Below the pieces are notes generated by a model. It searched no databases. It saw only the letters and a list, made by a program, of their open reading frames with translations, and had not been told where the DNA came from. DNA of 64,000 nucleotides from Pseudomonas fluorescens (GTDB taxonomy: Bacteria; Pseudomonadota; Gammaproteobacteria; Pseudomonadales; Pseudomonadaceae). Location of the stretch: contig NZ_CABVHY010000005.1 of NCBI RefSeq assembly GCF_902497875.1, positions 213,317-277,316 on the forward strand, read 5' to 3'. Shown here piece after piece: positions 16,374-26,300 of this stretch. The position numbers and the translations under genes were made by a program. How positions within the stretch are numbered: the stretch's first letter is position 1; each line of letters starts with the position of its first letter.

Positions 16374-19031
16374 ATGCGCACCGAACAACCGAAGATGATC
16401 TACCTGAAGGACTATCAGGCGCCTGAGTACCTGATCGACGAGACGCACCTGACCTTCGAGTTGTTCGAGGACCACAGCCTGGTCCATGCGCAACTGGTGA
16501 TGCGCCGCAACCCGGAACGCGGCCCGGGCTTGCCGCCGCTGGTGCTGGATGGCCAGCAGCTTGAATTACTGTCGGTGCAACTGGCCGACCGCGAGCTGAG
16601 CGCCGCTGACTACCAGCTGACTGACAATCATCTGACCCTGCACCCGGCGAGCGAATCGTTCACCGTAGACACCAGCGTCAGGATCCATCCGGAAACCAAC
16701 ACCGCCCTGGAAGGTCTGTACAAATCCAGCGGCATGTTCTGCACCCAGTGCGAGGCTGAAGGCTTCCGCAAGATCACTTACTACCTCGACCGGCCGGACG
16801 TGATGAGCACGTTCACCACCACGGTGGTCGCCGAGCAGCACAGCTATCCGGTGCTGCTGTCCAACGGCAACCCGATTGCCTCAGGTCCCGGCGAAGACGG
16901 CCGGCACTGGGCGACCTGGGAAGACCCGTTCAAGAAGCCGGCCTATCTGTTCGCGCTGGTGGCCGGTGACCTGTGGTGCGTCGAAGATACCTTCACCACC
17001 ATGACCGAGCGCTCTGTAGCGCTGCGCATTTATGTCGAACCGGAAAACATCGACAAATGCCAACACGCGATGAACAGCCTGAAGAAATCCATGCGCTGGG
17101 ACGAAGAGGTCTATGGCCGCGAGTACGACCTGGACATCTTCATGATCGTCGCGGTCAACGACTTCAACATGGGCGCCATGGAGAACAAGGGCCTCAACAT
17201 CTTCAATTCCAGCTGCGTGCTGGCCCGTGCCGAAACCGCTACCGACGCTGCGCACCAGCGGGTCGAAGCAGTGGTCGCCCACGAGTACTTCCACAACTGG
17301 TCAGGCAACCGCGTGACCTGCCGCGACTGGTTCCAGCTGTCGCTCAAGGAAGGCTTCACGGTGTTCCGCGATGCCGAGTTCTCTGCCGACATGAACTCGC
17401 GCACGGTCAAGCGCATCGAGGACGTGGCTTATCTGCGCACCCACCAGTTCGCCGAAGACGCCGGCCCCATGGCTCATGCTGTGCGCCCGGAAAGCTTTAT
17501 CGAAATTTCCAACTTCTACACCCTGACCGTCTACGAGAAGGGCTCGGAAGTGGTGCGGATGATTCGCACCTTGCTCGGTGCCGACGGTTTCCGTAAAGGC
17601 AGCGACCTGTATTTCGAGCGCCATGACGGCCAGGCTGTGACCTGTGACGATTTCATCAAGGCCATGGAAGATGCCAATGGCGTCGACCTGACCCAGTTCA
17701 AACGCTGGTACAGCCAGGCCGGTACGCCGCGTCTGACCGTCAGCGAGGCGTATGACAGTGCGGCGAAAACCTACAGCCTGACCTTCCGCCAAAGCTACCC
17801 GGCGACCCCGGACAAGGTCGAGAAACAACCCTTCGTGGTCCCGGTCGAACTCGGCCTGCTGGACGCCAAGGGGGAGGGCATTGCCCTGCGCCTGACCGGT
17901 GAAGCCGCTGCGGCGGGCACCTCGCGGGTGCTCTCGGTAACCGAAGCCGAACAGACGTTCACCTTCGTCGACATCGCTGAAAAACCGTTGCCATCGCTGC
18001 TGCGGGGTTTCTCGGCACCGGTGAAACTGAGCTTCCCCTACGATCGCGACCAGTTGATGTTCCTGATGCAACACGACAGCGACGGTTTCAATCGCTGGGA
18101 AGCCGGCCAGCAACTGTCGGTGCAGGTGCTGCAGGAATTGATCGCCCAGCATCAACAAGGCGCTGCATTGGTTATGGATCAACGCCTGGTGACGGCGTTG
18201 CGCACGGTGTTGGCGGACGGAACGCTGGATCAGGCGATGGTCGCTGAAATGCTTTCGCTGCCGAGCGAAGCCTACCTCACCGAAATCAGCGAAGTGGCCG
18301 ACGTGGAGGCGATCCATGCCGCCCGCGAGTTCGCTCGCAAGCAGTTGGCCGACGGCTTGTTCGAAGCCTTGTGGCTGCGTTATCAGGCCAATCGCGATCT
18401 GTCGAAAAACACCCCTTACATCGCCGAAGCCGAGCACTTTGCCCGACGCAGCCTGCAGAACATTGTGCTGTCCTACCTGATGCTCAGTGGTAAGCCGGAG
18501 GTTCTGGCGGCGACCCTCGAGCAATTCGACGCCTGCGACAACATGACCGAACGCCTGACGGCGCTGGCGGTGCTGGTCAATTCTGCGTTCGATGAGGATA
18601 AGGCCAAAGCCCTGGCGACCTTCGCGGATACCTTCAAGGACAACCCGCTGGTCATGGATCAGTGGTTCAGCGTCCAGGCCGGCAGCGGTTTGCCAGGCGG
18701 CTTGCAGCGGGTGAAGGCGCTGATGGAACACCCGGCGTTCAACATCAAGAACCCGAATAAGGTCCGCGCCCTGGTCGGTGCTTTCGCCGGGCAGAACCTG
18801 ATCAACTTCCACGCAGCGGACGGCTCCGGTTATCGCTTCCTGGCGGATTTGGTGATCCAGCTCAACGGCTTCAACCCGCAGATCGCTTCGCGGCAGCTGG
18901 CGCCGTTGACTCGCTGGCGCAAGTACGACAGTGCTCGTCAGGCGTTGATGAAGGGCGAGCTGGAGCGGATTCTTGCTTCGGGCGAGCTTTCCAGCGACGT
19001 CTTCGAAGTGGTCAGCAAAAGCCTGGCGTAG
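16374..19031 (+). CDS. pepN: Aminopeptidase N (M1 zinc metallopeptidase)
   Basis: Cytoplasmic aminopeptidase of 885 residues that removes N-terminal amino acids from peptides. The exopeptidase motif GAMENKGLN lies near residue 264 and the zinc site HEYFHNWSGNR...KEGFTVFRDAEFS (HExxH-18-E) near residues 300-330. Domain order (N-terminal beta-saddle, thermolysin-like catalytic, beta-sandwich, long C-terminal helical) and length match E. coli PepN. AAGGA at 16361-16365 precedes ATG 16374. Its TAG stop at 19029-19031 falls inside the first unit of the tandem REP array, so the last codons and stop are shared with the repeat. Confidence 0.96.
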   Translation: MRTEQPKMIYLKDYQAPEYLIDETHLTFELFEDHSLVHAQLVMRRNPERGPGLPPLVLDGQQLELLSVQLADRELSAADYQLTDNHLTLHPASESFTVDTSVRIHPETNTALEGLYKSSGMFCTQCEAEGFRKITYYLDRPDVMSTFTTTVVAEQHSYPVLLSNGNPIASGPGEDGRHWATWEDPFKKPAYLFALVAGDLWCVEDTFTTMTERSVALRIYVEPENIDKCQHAMNSLKKSMRWDEEVYGREYDLDIFMIVAVNDFNMGAMENKGLNIFNSSCVLARAETATDAAHQRVEAVVAHEYFHNWSGNRVTCRDWFQLSLKEGFTVFRDAEFSADMNSRTVKRIEDVAYLRTHQFAEDAGPMAHAVRPESFIEISNFYTLTVYEKGSEVVRMIRTLLGADGFRKGSDLYFERHDGQAVTCDDFIKAMEDANGVDLTQFKRWYSQAGTPRLTVSEAYDSAAKTYSLTFRQSYPATPDKVEKQPFVVPVELGLLDAKGEGIALRLTGEAAAAGTSRVLSVTEAEQTFTFVDIAEKPLPSLLRGFSAPVKLSFPYDRDQLMFLMQHDSDGFNRWEAGQQLSVQVLQELIAQHQQGAALVMDQRLVTALRTVLADGTLDQAMVAEMLSLPSEAYLTEISEVADVEAIHAAREFARKQLADGLFEALWLRYQANRDLSKNTPYIAEAEHFARRSLQNIVLSYLMLSGKPEVLAATLEQFDACDNMTERLTALAVLVNSAFDEDKAKALATFADTFKDNPLVMDQWFSVQAGSGLPGGLQRVKALMEHPAFNIKNPNKVRALVGAFAGQNLINFHAADGSGYRFLADLVIQLNGFNPQIASRQLAPLTRWRKYDSARQALMKGELERILASGELSSDVFEVVSKSLA

Positions 19032-19530
19032 GAGCTGGCGAAGCCTGCGATCTTTTCTGCGGACACCACAACGGCGAAGATCAAAAGATCGCAGCCTGCG
19101 GGGGATTGTGTACATCCCCGACATTGCAGGTGGACTCGGTCGGCGTAGGAGCTGGCGAAGCCTGCGATCTTTTCTGCGGACACCACAACGGCGAAGATCA
19201 AAAGATCGCAGCCTGCGGCAGCTCCTACGGGGGGATTGTGTACATCCCCGACATTGCAGGTGGACTCGGTCGGCGTAGGAGCTGGCGAAGCCTGCGATCT
19301 TTTCTGCGGACACCACAACGGCGAAGATCAAAAGATCGCAGCCTGCGGCAGCTCCTACGGGGGGATTGTGTGTATTCCCCGACATTGCAGGTGGGCTCGG
19401 TCGGCGTAGGAGCTGGCGAAGCCTGCGATCTTTTCTGTGGACACTACAACGGCGAAGATCAAAAGATCGCAGCCTGCGGCAGCTCCTACGGGGGGATTGT
19501 GTGTATTCCCCGACATTGCAGGTGGACATC
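19026..19530. repeat. Four tandem compound REP units, period 130 bp, starting inside pepN
   Basis: Each unit has GTAGGAGCTGGCGAAGCC, a GCGATCTTTT arm, a 25-bp loop region, the inverse arm AAAAGATCGCAGCCTGCG, CAGCTCCTAC, and a 40-bp tail ending ATTGCAGGTGGACTCGGTC. Unit starts are at 19026, 19143, 19273 and 19403. The first unit lacks 13 bp of the CAGCTCCTAC arm; the others are exactly 130 bp apart and differ by a few substitutions. Each arm pair forms a long hairpin, so the array could act as a transcript end for pepN. Confidence 0.92.
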
Positions 19531-19549
19531 CAGCCTCCCGCCTCCTTGA

Positions 19550-19578
19550 TAAAGGCCATTTAACGGCCTTTATTCATC
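19550..19578. terminator. Possible intrinsic terminator after the pepN REP array
   Basis: ATAAAGGCC at 19550-19558 and GGCCTTTAT at 19566-19574 are perfect 9-bp arms around ATTTAAC, with T-rich ends on both strands. It lies in the 780-bp gap between pepN and the Ycf48-like gene; apart from the REP array and this hairpin I see no gene there. Confidence 0.5.
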
Positions 19579-19811
19579 AAACCAGCGAATGCCTCGCCAT
19601 TCAGGGACTACTCCGCAGCCCCGGGTTAACAAAAGATAACGTCGTATTGATTGTCAGGGCTTTCCAAAGCTGGATAGGATAGGCCAGCTTCCTAAGGGGC
19701 TCTAGATTGCAGGTTTCAGGATAACGGCCCGAAACGGCAATTCAGAACGAACTGCCCTGAACGGCGCCCTGAAAGGTTGAGTGACCTAACAATAATAATG
19801 GGGGAAGGTCT

Positions 19812-20867
19812 ATGAGTGAGCCTGTCATGGGTGTGGGTTTTTGCCGCCCGCCGGCATTACGCAGATTCGCGTTGCTGGCTACAGCGCTCTCGCTGTTGGG
19901 CGTTGCCATGTTGTCGGCGCCCGTCCAGGCCGCTGCCACGGCGGCGGTCGATACTGTTTATTCGATTGAATCCGCAAAGTCCGCCAAAGGCCTGATGCTC
20001 GATGTCGTACAGGCCGGTGCGCGTCTGGTGGCCGTGGGGGACCGCGGTCACATTCTCTATTCCGATGACCAGGGCAAGACCTGGTCCCAAGCCAAAGTAC
20101 CGACCCGGCAGCTGCTGACGGCGGTGTTTTTTGTCGACGCCAAGCATGGCTGGGCGGTCGGGCATGACGCGCAGATCCTCGCCAGTGAAGACGGCGGCAG
20201 CACCTGGACCAAGCAATACGAAGATTTGACCCGCGAAGCACCGTTGCTCGACGTCTGGTTCAAGGATGCCAGCAACGGCTTTGCCGTAGGCGCTTATGGC
20301 GCGTTACTGGAAACCACCGATGGCGGAAAGCACTGGGAAGACGCCAGCGAGCGCCTGGACAACGAAGACCAGTACCACCTCAACGCCATTGCGGCGGTCA
20401 AGGATTCCGGTCTGTTTATTGTCGGTGAGCAGGGCAGCATGTTCCGTTCCGCCGATTGGGGACAAACCTGGGAACGCCTTGAAGGCCCGTACCAGGGCTC
20501 GCTGTTCGGGGTGATCGGCACCGCCGAGTCCGGCACGCTGCTGGCCTATGGTTTGCGCGGCAATCTGTTCCGCTCCACCGATTTCGGTACGACCTGGGAG
20601 CCGGTTGAACTCAAGGCTGCCCGTGGTGCACTGGAGTTCGGCCTGTCCGGCGCGACCTTGCTCGACGATGGCTCACTGGTCATCGTCGGCAACGGCGGCA
20701 GCGTGGTGCGCAGCAGCGACAACGGTTTGACCTTCAGCGTATTCAATCGGCCCGACCGCATCTCCTTATCGGCGGTGACGGCAGCGGGCAATGGCAACTT
20801 GATTCTGGTAGGACAGGGCGGCGTTCGCGCTACCACGCCAACCGGCGCTGAGCTGGGCAAACAATAA
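19812..20867 (+). CDS. Ycf48/BNR-like beta-propeller protein, exported
   Basis: A 351-residue protein with an N-terminal signal segment (RFALLATALSLLGVAMLSAPVQAAA, cleavage near residue 40) followed by at least six Asp-box/BNR repeats: SDDQGKTWSQA, SEDGGSTWTKQ, TTDGGKHWEDA, SADWGQTWERL, STDFGTTWEPV and SSDNGLTF. That pattern gives a beta-propeller of the photosystem II assembly factor Ycf48 type, a name that does not imply photosynthesis here. GGGGGAAGG is just before ATG 19812. The MMPL exporter gene follows after 17 bp, so the propeller is probably a periplasmic partner of that transporter. Confidence 0.87.
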   Translation: MSEPVMGVGFCRPPALRRFALLATALSLLGVAMLSAPVQAAATAAVDTVYSIESAKSAKGLMLDVVQAGARLVAVGDRGHILYSDDQGKTWSQAKVPTRQLLTAVFFVDAKHGWAVGHDAQILASEDGGSTWTKQYEDLTREAPLLDVWFKDASNGFAVGAYGALLETTDGGKHWEDASERLDNEDQYHLNAIAAVKDSGLFIVGEQGSMFRSADWGQTWERLEGPYQGSLFGVIGTAESGTLLAYGLRGNLFRSTDFGTTWEPVELKAARGALEFGLSGATLLDDGSLVIVGNGGSVVRSSDNGLTFSVFNRPDRISLSAVTAAGNGNLILVGQGGVRATTPTGAELGKQ

Positions 20868-20884
20868 GAAGGCGGGGGATTTCC

Positions 20885-23260
20885 ATGAGCAGTCATCAAA
20901 CAGACAAGGCGACGTTTCTCGAACGCCTGATTTTCAACAACCGCCCGGCAGTGATCGTCATCTGCCTGCTGGTCAGTGTGTTCCTGTTCTGGCAGGCCAC
21001 GCTGATCAAGCCGTCCACCAGCTTCGAAAAAATGATCCCGCTCGAGCACCCCTTCATCGAGAAGATGCTCGAGCACCGCAACGACCTGGCCAACCTCGGC
21101 AACACCGTGCGGATCTCGGTGGAAGCCACCGATGGCGACATCTTCTCCAAGGAGTACATGGAGACCCTGCGGCAGATCAACGACGAGGTGTTCTACATCT
21201 CCGGCGTTGACCGTTCCGGCCTCAAGTCGCTGTGGAGCCCCAGCGTTCGCTGGACTGAAGTGACCGAGGAAGGCTTCGCCGGTGGTGAAGTGATTCCCCA
21301 GAGCTACAACGGCTCGGCCGACAGTCTCGACCAGTTGCGCAACAACGTGCTCAAGTCCGGCCAGGTCGGTCGGCTGGTGGCCAACGACTTCAAGTCGAGC
21401 ATCGTCGATATCCCGTTGCTGGAGTCCTACCCGGACCCTGAAGACCAGGGCAAGTTGCTCGCACTGGACTACCAGAAGTTTTCCCACGAGCTGGAAGACA
21501 AGATCCGCAACAAGTTCGAAGCGCAAAACCCCAACATCAAGATCCATATTGTCGGTTTCGCCAAGAAAGTCGGCGACCTGATCGATGGCCTGATCATGGT
21601 GGTGATGTTCTTCGGCATCGCCTTTGTCATCACCCTGGTGCTGCTGTACTGGTTCACCTGGTGCATCCGCAGCACCATCGCGGTGTTGATAACAACGCTG
21701 GTGGCGGTGGTCTGGCAGCTTGGGCTGATGCACGCCATCGGGTTCGGCCTCGACCCCTATTCGATGCTGGTGCCGTTCCTGATCTTCGCCATCGGTATTT
21801 CCCACGGCGTGCAGAAGATCAACGGTATCGCCTTGCAGTCGGGTGAGGCCGACAACGCCCTGACCGCGGCGCGCCGAACCTTCCGGCAACTGTTCCTGCC
21901 GGGGATGATCGCGATTCTGGCGGATGCGGTGGGCTTCATCACCTTGCTGATCATCGACATCGGCGTGATCCGTGAACTGGCCATCGGTGCTTCCATCGGT
22001 GTGGCAGTGATCGTGTTCACCAACCTGATCCTGCTGCCGGTAGCGATTTCCTATGTCGGCATCAGCAAGCGTGCCATCGAGCGCAGCAAGAAAGACGCAG
22101 TACGCGAGCATCCGTTCTGGCGCCTGCTGTCGAACTTCGCCAGCCCGAAAGTCGCACCGGTGTCGATTGCCCTGGCGCTGGTGGCCTTCGGTGGCGGCCT
22201 CTGGTACAGCCAGAACCTGAAGATTGGCGATCTCGATCAAGGCGCGCCGGAACTGCGTCCCGACTCGCGCTACAACAAAGACAACAACTTCATCATCAGC
22301 AACTACTCCACCAGCTCCGATGTGCTGGTGGTGATGGTCAAGACCGTCTCGGAAGGCTGCTCGCGTTATGCCGCGATGGCGCCGATCGACGAACTGATGT
22401 GGAAGATGCAGAACACCGAAGGCGTGCAGTCGGCCATTTCCCTGGTGACCGTCTCCAAGCAGATGATCAAGGGCATGAACGAAGGCAACCTGAAATGGGA
22501 AACCCTGTCGCGCAACCCGGATGTGCTGAACAACTCCATCGCTCGCGCCGATGGCCTGTACAACAACAGTTGCTCGCTGGCACCGGTACTGGTGTTCCTC
22601 AACGACCACAAGGCCGCAACCCTCGATCGGGCGGTGCATGCGGTGCAGGAGTTTGCCAAGGAAAACAACAAGGACGGCCTGGAGTTCATCCTCGCCGCGG
22701 GTAACGCCGGGATCGAAGCGGCCACCAACGAAGTGATCAGGGAGTCGGAGCTGACTATCCTGATCCTGGTGTACATCTGCGTGGCGACCATGTGCATGAT
22801 CACCTTCCGTTCCTGGGCGGCGACTCTGTGCATTGTCCTGCCGCTGGTGCTGACCTCGGTGCTCGGCAACGCCCTGATGGCCTTCATGGGCATCGGCGTG
22901 AAAGTCGCGACCTTGCCCGTGGTGGCGCTGGGGGTGGGGATCGGTGTCGACTACGGCATCTACATCTATAGCCGCCTCGAAAGCTTCCTGCGTGCCGGTC
23001 TGCCGCTGCAAGAAGCCTATTACCAGACGCTGAAATCCACCGGTAAGGCGGTGCTGTTCACCGGCCTGTGCCTGGCCATCGGCGTGGCGACCTGGATCTT
23101 CTCGGCGATCAAGTTCCAGGCCGACATGGGCCTGATGCTGACCTTCATGCTGTTGTGGAACATGTTCGGCGCGTTGTGGCTGCTGCCAGCGCTGGCTCGT
23201 TTCCTGATCAAGCCCGAGAAACTGGCCGGGCAAAAGGGTAACTCGCTGTTTGCCCATTAA
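20885..23260 (+). CDS. RND/MMPL-family exporter
   Basis: Inner-membrane transporter of 791 residues with the RND duplicate architecture: one N-terminal transmembrane helix (VIVICLLVSVFLFW), a periplasmic loop, five helices starting near residue 235 (LIMVVMFFGIAFVITLVLLYW), a second helix and loop, then five more helices from about residue 620. Sterol-sensing-domain-like clusters are VPFLIFAIGISHGVQKING and VVALGVGIGVDYGIYIYSRLE. Members of this group move lipids or hydrophobic compounds out of the inner membrane; the substrate here is unknown. GGCGGGGG at 20871-20878 supports ATG 20885. It pairs with the upstream propeller gene. Confidence 0.88.
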   Translation: MSSHQTDKATFLERLIFNNRPAVIVICLLVSVFLFWQATLIKPSTSFEKMIPLEHPFIEKMLEHRNDLANLGNTVRISVEATDGDIFSKEYMETLRQINDEVFYISGVDRSGLKSLWSPSVRWTEVTEEGFAGGEVIPQSYNGSADSLDQLRNNVLKSGQVGRLVANDFKSSIVDIPLLESYPDPEDQGKLLALDYQKFSHELEDKIRNKFEAQNPNIKIHIVGFAKKVGDLIDGLIMVVMFFGIAFVITLVLLYWFTWCIRSTIAVLITTLVAVVWQLGLMHAIGFGLDPYSMLVPFLIFAIGISHGVQKINGIALQSGEADNALTAARRTFRQLFLPGMIAILADAVGFITLLIIDIGVIRELAIGASIGVAVIVFTNLILLPVAISYVGISKRAIERSKKDAVREHPFWRLLSNFASPKVAPVSIALALVAFGGGLWYSQNLKIGDLDQGAPELRPDSRYNKDNNFIISNYSTSSDVLVVMVKTVSEGCSRYAAMAPIDELMWKMQNTEGVQSAISLVTVSKQMIKGMNEGNLKWETLSRNPDVLNNSIARADGLYNNSCSLAPVLVFLNDHKAATLDRAVHAVQEFAKENNKDGLEFILAAGNAGIEAATNEVIRESELTILILVYICVATMCMITFRSWAATLCIVLPLVLTSVLGNALMAFMGIGVKVATLPVVALGVGIGVDYGIYIYSRLESFLRAGLPLQEAYYQTLKSTGKAVLFTGLCLAIGVATWIFSAIKFQADMGLMLTFMLLWNMFGALWLLPALARFLIKPEKLAGQKGNSLFAH

Positions 23261-23269
23261 CCCTTGGCA

Positions 23270-23310
23270 AGAGCACAACGCCGCGACTTCGATCGCGGCG
23301 TTGTGCTTTC
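23270..23310. terminator. Strong hairpin between the MMPL gene and the convergent toxin gene
   Basis: GCACAACGCCGCGA and TCGCGGCGTTGTGC are perfect 14-bp arms around a 6-base loop, followed by TTTC. It sits in the 57-bp convergent gap and can serve transcription from both sides, though the T-run is short. Confidence 0.75.
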
Positions 23311-23317
23311 AGAGGCA

Positions 23318-26300
23318 TCAAGAGGTGTAAAAGAACAGCTTTCTGGCCATGTCGGGCGATACCTTGCTGCGCCAGATACGCGCGACTTCCTTGTTGTTCA
23401 GAGCTTGTTTGAGCTGTGCCTTGAACCCGATGGTGCGTTGATTCGCACGTTTCAAGTGCCCGACGGTATAGGCCAACTCGGGACCGGCGCTGCTGGCATA
23501 GTGAAAGTGTGCATACCACAGGACTTCGTTGGACTGCTTGTCCCTGATCGCATACTCGGTGAGGTAGTCCCGGGCGTTAGTGAGTTCGCGGATTTTCACC
23601 GGCTGAATATCGATCACACCGCTCTTCCATAAGGCCAATACCTTATCCGGCGTCGGCGCTTGCCGCTTGTATCCGTCATTACGGTACTGCCGCCCCTCGC
23701 GCCTCAAGTCCTGGGCCTCGGTGCGAAATTCCTCGATGACTACCCGGGTCTCCTGGGTCATATTTTCAACCCGTTCAAGCTCTGCGATGGTCGACTCCAG
23801 TTTTTCCGCCAACTGTTCCAGAAGGTTCTCCCATTCCCACGGACTTTTCTCTTCGCGCAATATGGGGTCATCCAGTTGGCGAACTTCGCGCTGAATCATC
23901 CTTTCGCGACTGGCGCGTTCGAGTATCAGCTTGCGCCCGGCGCCGATGATGGTTGCCGCTGAGCGGAGTGCCGGCGTTTTCGTCGCAGGTGACGCGGGCA
24001 GCACTTCAACATAGACACTGTCCTGCGGGTGCTTATGGAAAGTGCTGATGACAGCGCCGGATTGAATGTCGCGAATGTCGATGAATTCGCCTTCCACGTC
24101 CGGTTGCGTCGGGCGAACATCCCCGACCAAGGTGCCTTTGTTGCGCGATTTGAACACGCGTTTGCTGGCTGCTTTACGGGTCAGCAGCTTTGACGCAGCG
24201 GGCAGTTCCTTAGCCTGTTCGACCTCCAGGATCGCATCGGCCAGATCTTGCTCGGCGAGAAGGCGAGCGTCTTCAAGAAGTTGTAGAAAGCTGTCCATAT
24301 ATTCTGCGCGCAGACTGCTTGAACCGAGTTCCTGCAGTGCGTGGCTGGCGCGGTCATTGATCGCGTACTGCTTGATAACGTTTTAGTAGATCGAAATGCG
24401 ATCCTCCGGGGAGTAGCCCCGTCTGCTACGCGTTTCAACATGAGCAATATAAGCAGGTTGGAATTCAGTGCTGGCCAACTGACTGGTGTAGTACAACTCA
24501 GTCGGATTATCGATGCTACCTCTGCGATCCAGCATCAATTCCTTATGAATATGCAGCGCTTGCAGCTTCAGGTTGTCGGAAAAAAACACTTCTGGCAGCA
24601 GGACTTTTCTTAACAACTCATCGCGGGCGGCGGCACCGGCCGCCGATACTTGCCCCATTTCTTCAAGTGTTGCCTCTTGCCATGTCGCACACTCGATCAG
24701 GGTTTGTGCGATGACGGCATCTTGTTTTTGTATCGCGACAAATTCCAGATAGGCGCCATCTTCGCCACGCCGCATCTCGGCATCCATCCTGGAGAGCAGC
24801 GCTGACATGCTTTCACCTCGGGACGTAATGCTCAGGTCACTACCCAGCTGACGCAGCAGGCCACTGTAGATTAGCTGCACCGTTGAGAGGTTGGACAACG
24901 CGTGCAATTGCTCCCTCTCGTGCACAGCTGCGTTGTCCAGCGCGCGGATTTGGCTCAGGGTGTCTATCAGTTCCCTGCGTGCCGGTTTGGCTTCGTCCAT
25001 GCGCCGTCTCAGTAAGCGTAAGGTGACTTCTACTGTAATGTGGGCGGCCCGGGTTTTGTCCTGCTCGATTTGATGCTCCGCTGTTGTCCGGTCCTTCTCC
25101 ATGGGAGATGCCGCCTCCAGGTTGTGGAAGGCGGTAACGAGCTTTTCCCGCTGCAACTCAAAATCGGTCCTGGCTTGGCGGGCGTTGGTAAGCGCTCGAT
25201 TCTGCGTGTCGATAAGCGCGTCGAGTCGAACATTGATCTCTTGTTTGTCGATCGTCAGTTGAGCAATGTTTGCGGCTATTTCTGCGCGCTTTGCTTTAAT
25301 TCTGTTTTTGGGGCCGCCACCTGTCAGCTTGAGACCGCGGTCAAGTGTCCAGTGGCCCAGCCCATCGGTTTTAAGTTTGATTCCAGGATGCTCAGGTTTT
25401 TGTGGATGAATAATGAAAACCTCGCCAGAACCTGGAACGACGCTCACTCGAAACAAAAGCCCGGCGACCGATGCGTGCCATGCGTCGTCGATTCTGAAAA
25501 GACCCTTGAAGTTACCGATTGCAATCGGCTCGACCGGCTCTTTTGGCCAGTCGACACGTACGCTCTGCAGTTTTGCCAGCAATCGCGCCGCGGATGAATC
25601 GCGAGCCAGTGATTTGTCGAAGTCCAGCAGTGTTGTGCCGCCCCCCGGTGGTTCCGAGGGCAGCCCGACGCTGCCTGGCTTGATGAGGTTTGCGGGGGAG
25701 ATGGGTTGATCCGATGGCCGGCGTAACGGTTCCAGACTGACCCTGAAGCTGGCGTCTTGCTCAAAGATAACGGGTTCAGCCGATGACTCCGGATTCCGTG
25801 CTCCGTGCAACAGCACCATGGCGATGTTCAGCAGAAAATCGATCCATGCCGAGTCCCGTGCGCTGGCGTCTGTGCTGTCGAGTGCGGGGATATCATCGAT
25901 GAGGCTATTGGTCAGCGCCACCATCCAGCTCGCCAGCATCACCGGCGTGCTGACCGGTAATGCCAGCAGCGTGTTGAAGAGCAGCCAGCCACCTTCGCGC
26001 AAAATGGCCCAACGGCTCTCGGTGTTGGATATGGAATCACGGTCGGCCAGGTCGACCATCGCGCGGGCGTTGCTGCCAAACAGGTATTCCATCAGTTTCC
26101 CGTGATGCAGTGACGCCAGTAGTTCTTCGCCAACCGGTGCGCTGGCCAGGGTGGCGGGGAGGGGCTTGTCCGGCAGGCCGAAGGGGTCCAATGGGGAAAA
26201 ATGGACAATGTGCGGTTCCTTGAACCCACCCTGGTCATAAATCGGCCGGGCACTGTCCGACAGCCAGGTCAACACGCTGGTCTGGATAGCGCCGGGTTCG

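Noticed and set aside
19026..19530. Possible CRISPR array (regularly spaced repeats)
   Set aside because: The 130-bp units are repeated as wholes including the would-be spacers, and each is a REP hairpin; there are no unique spacers and no cas genes.
17301..19559. 752-codon minus-strand frame with repeated peptide blocks
   Set aside because: The repeated blocks come from the tandem REP array and the rest is antisense to pepN.
20546..23278. 910-codon open frame on the minus strand
   Set aside because: Antisense shadow of the MMPL exporter and propeller genes; composition is typical of antisense frames (Gln, His, Asp rich) with no domain.
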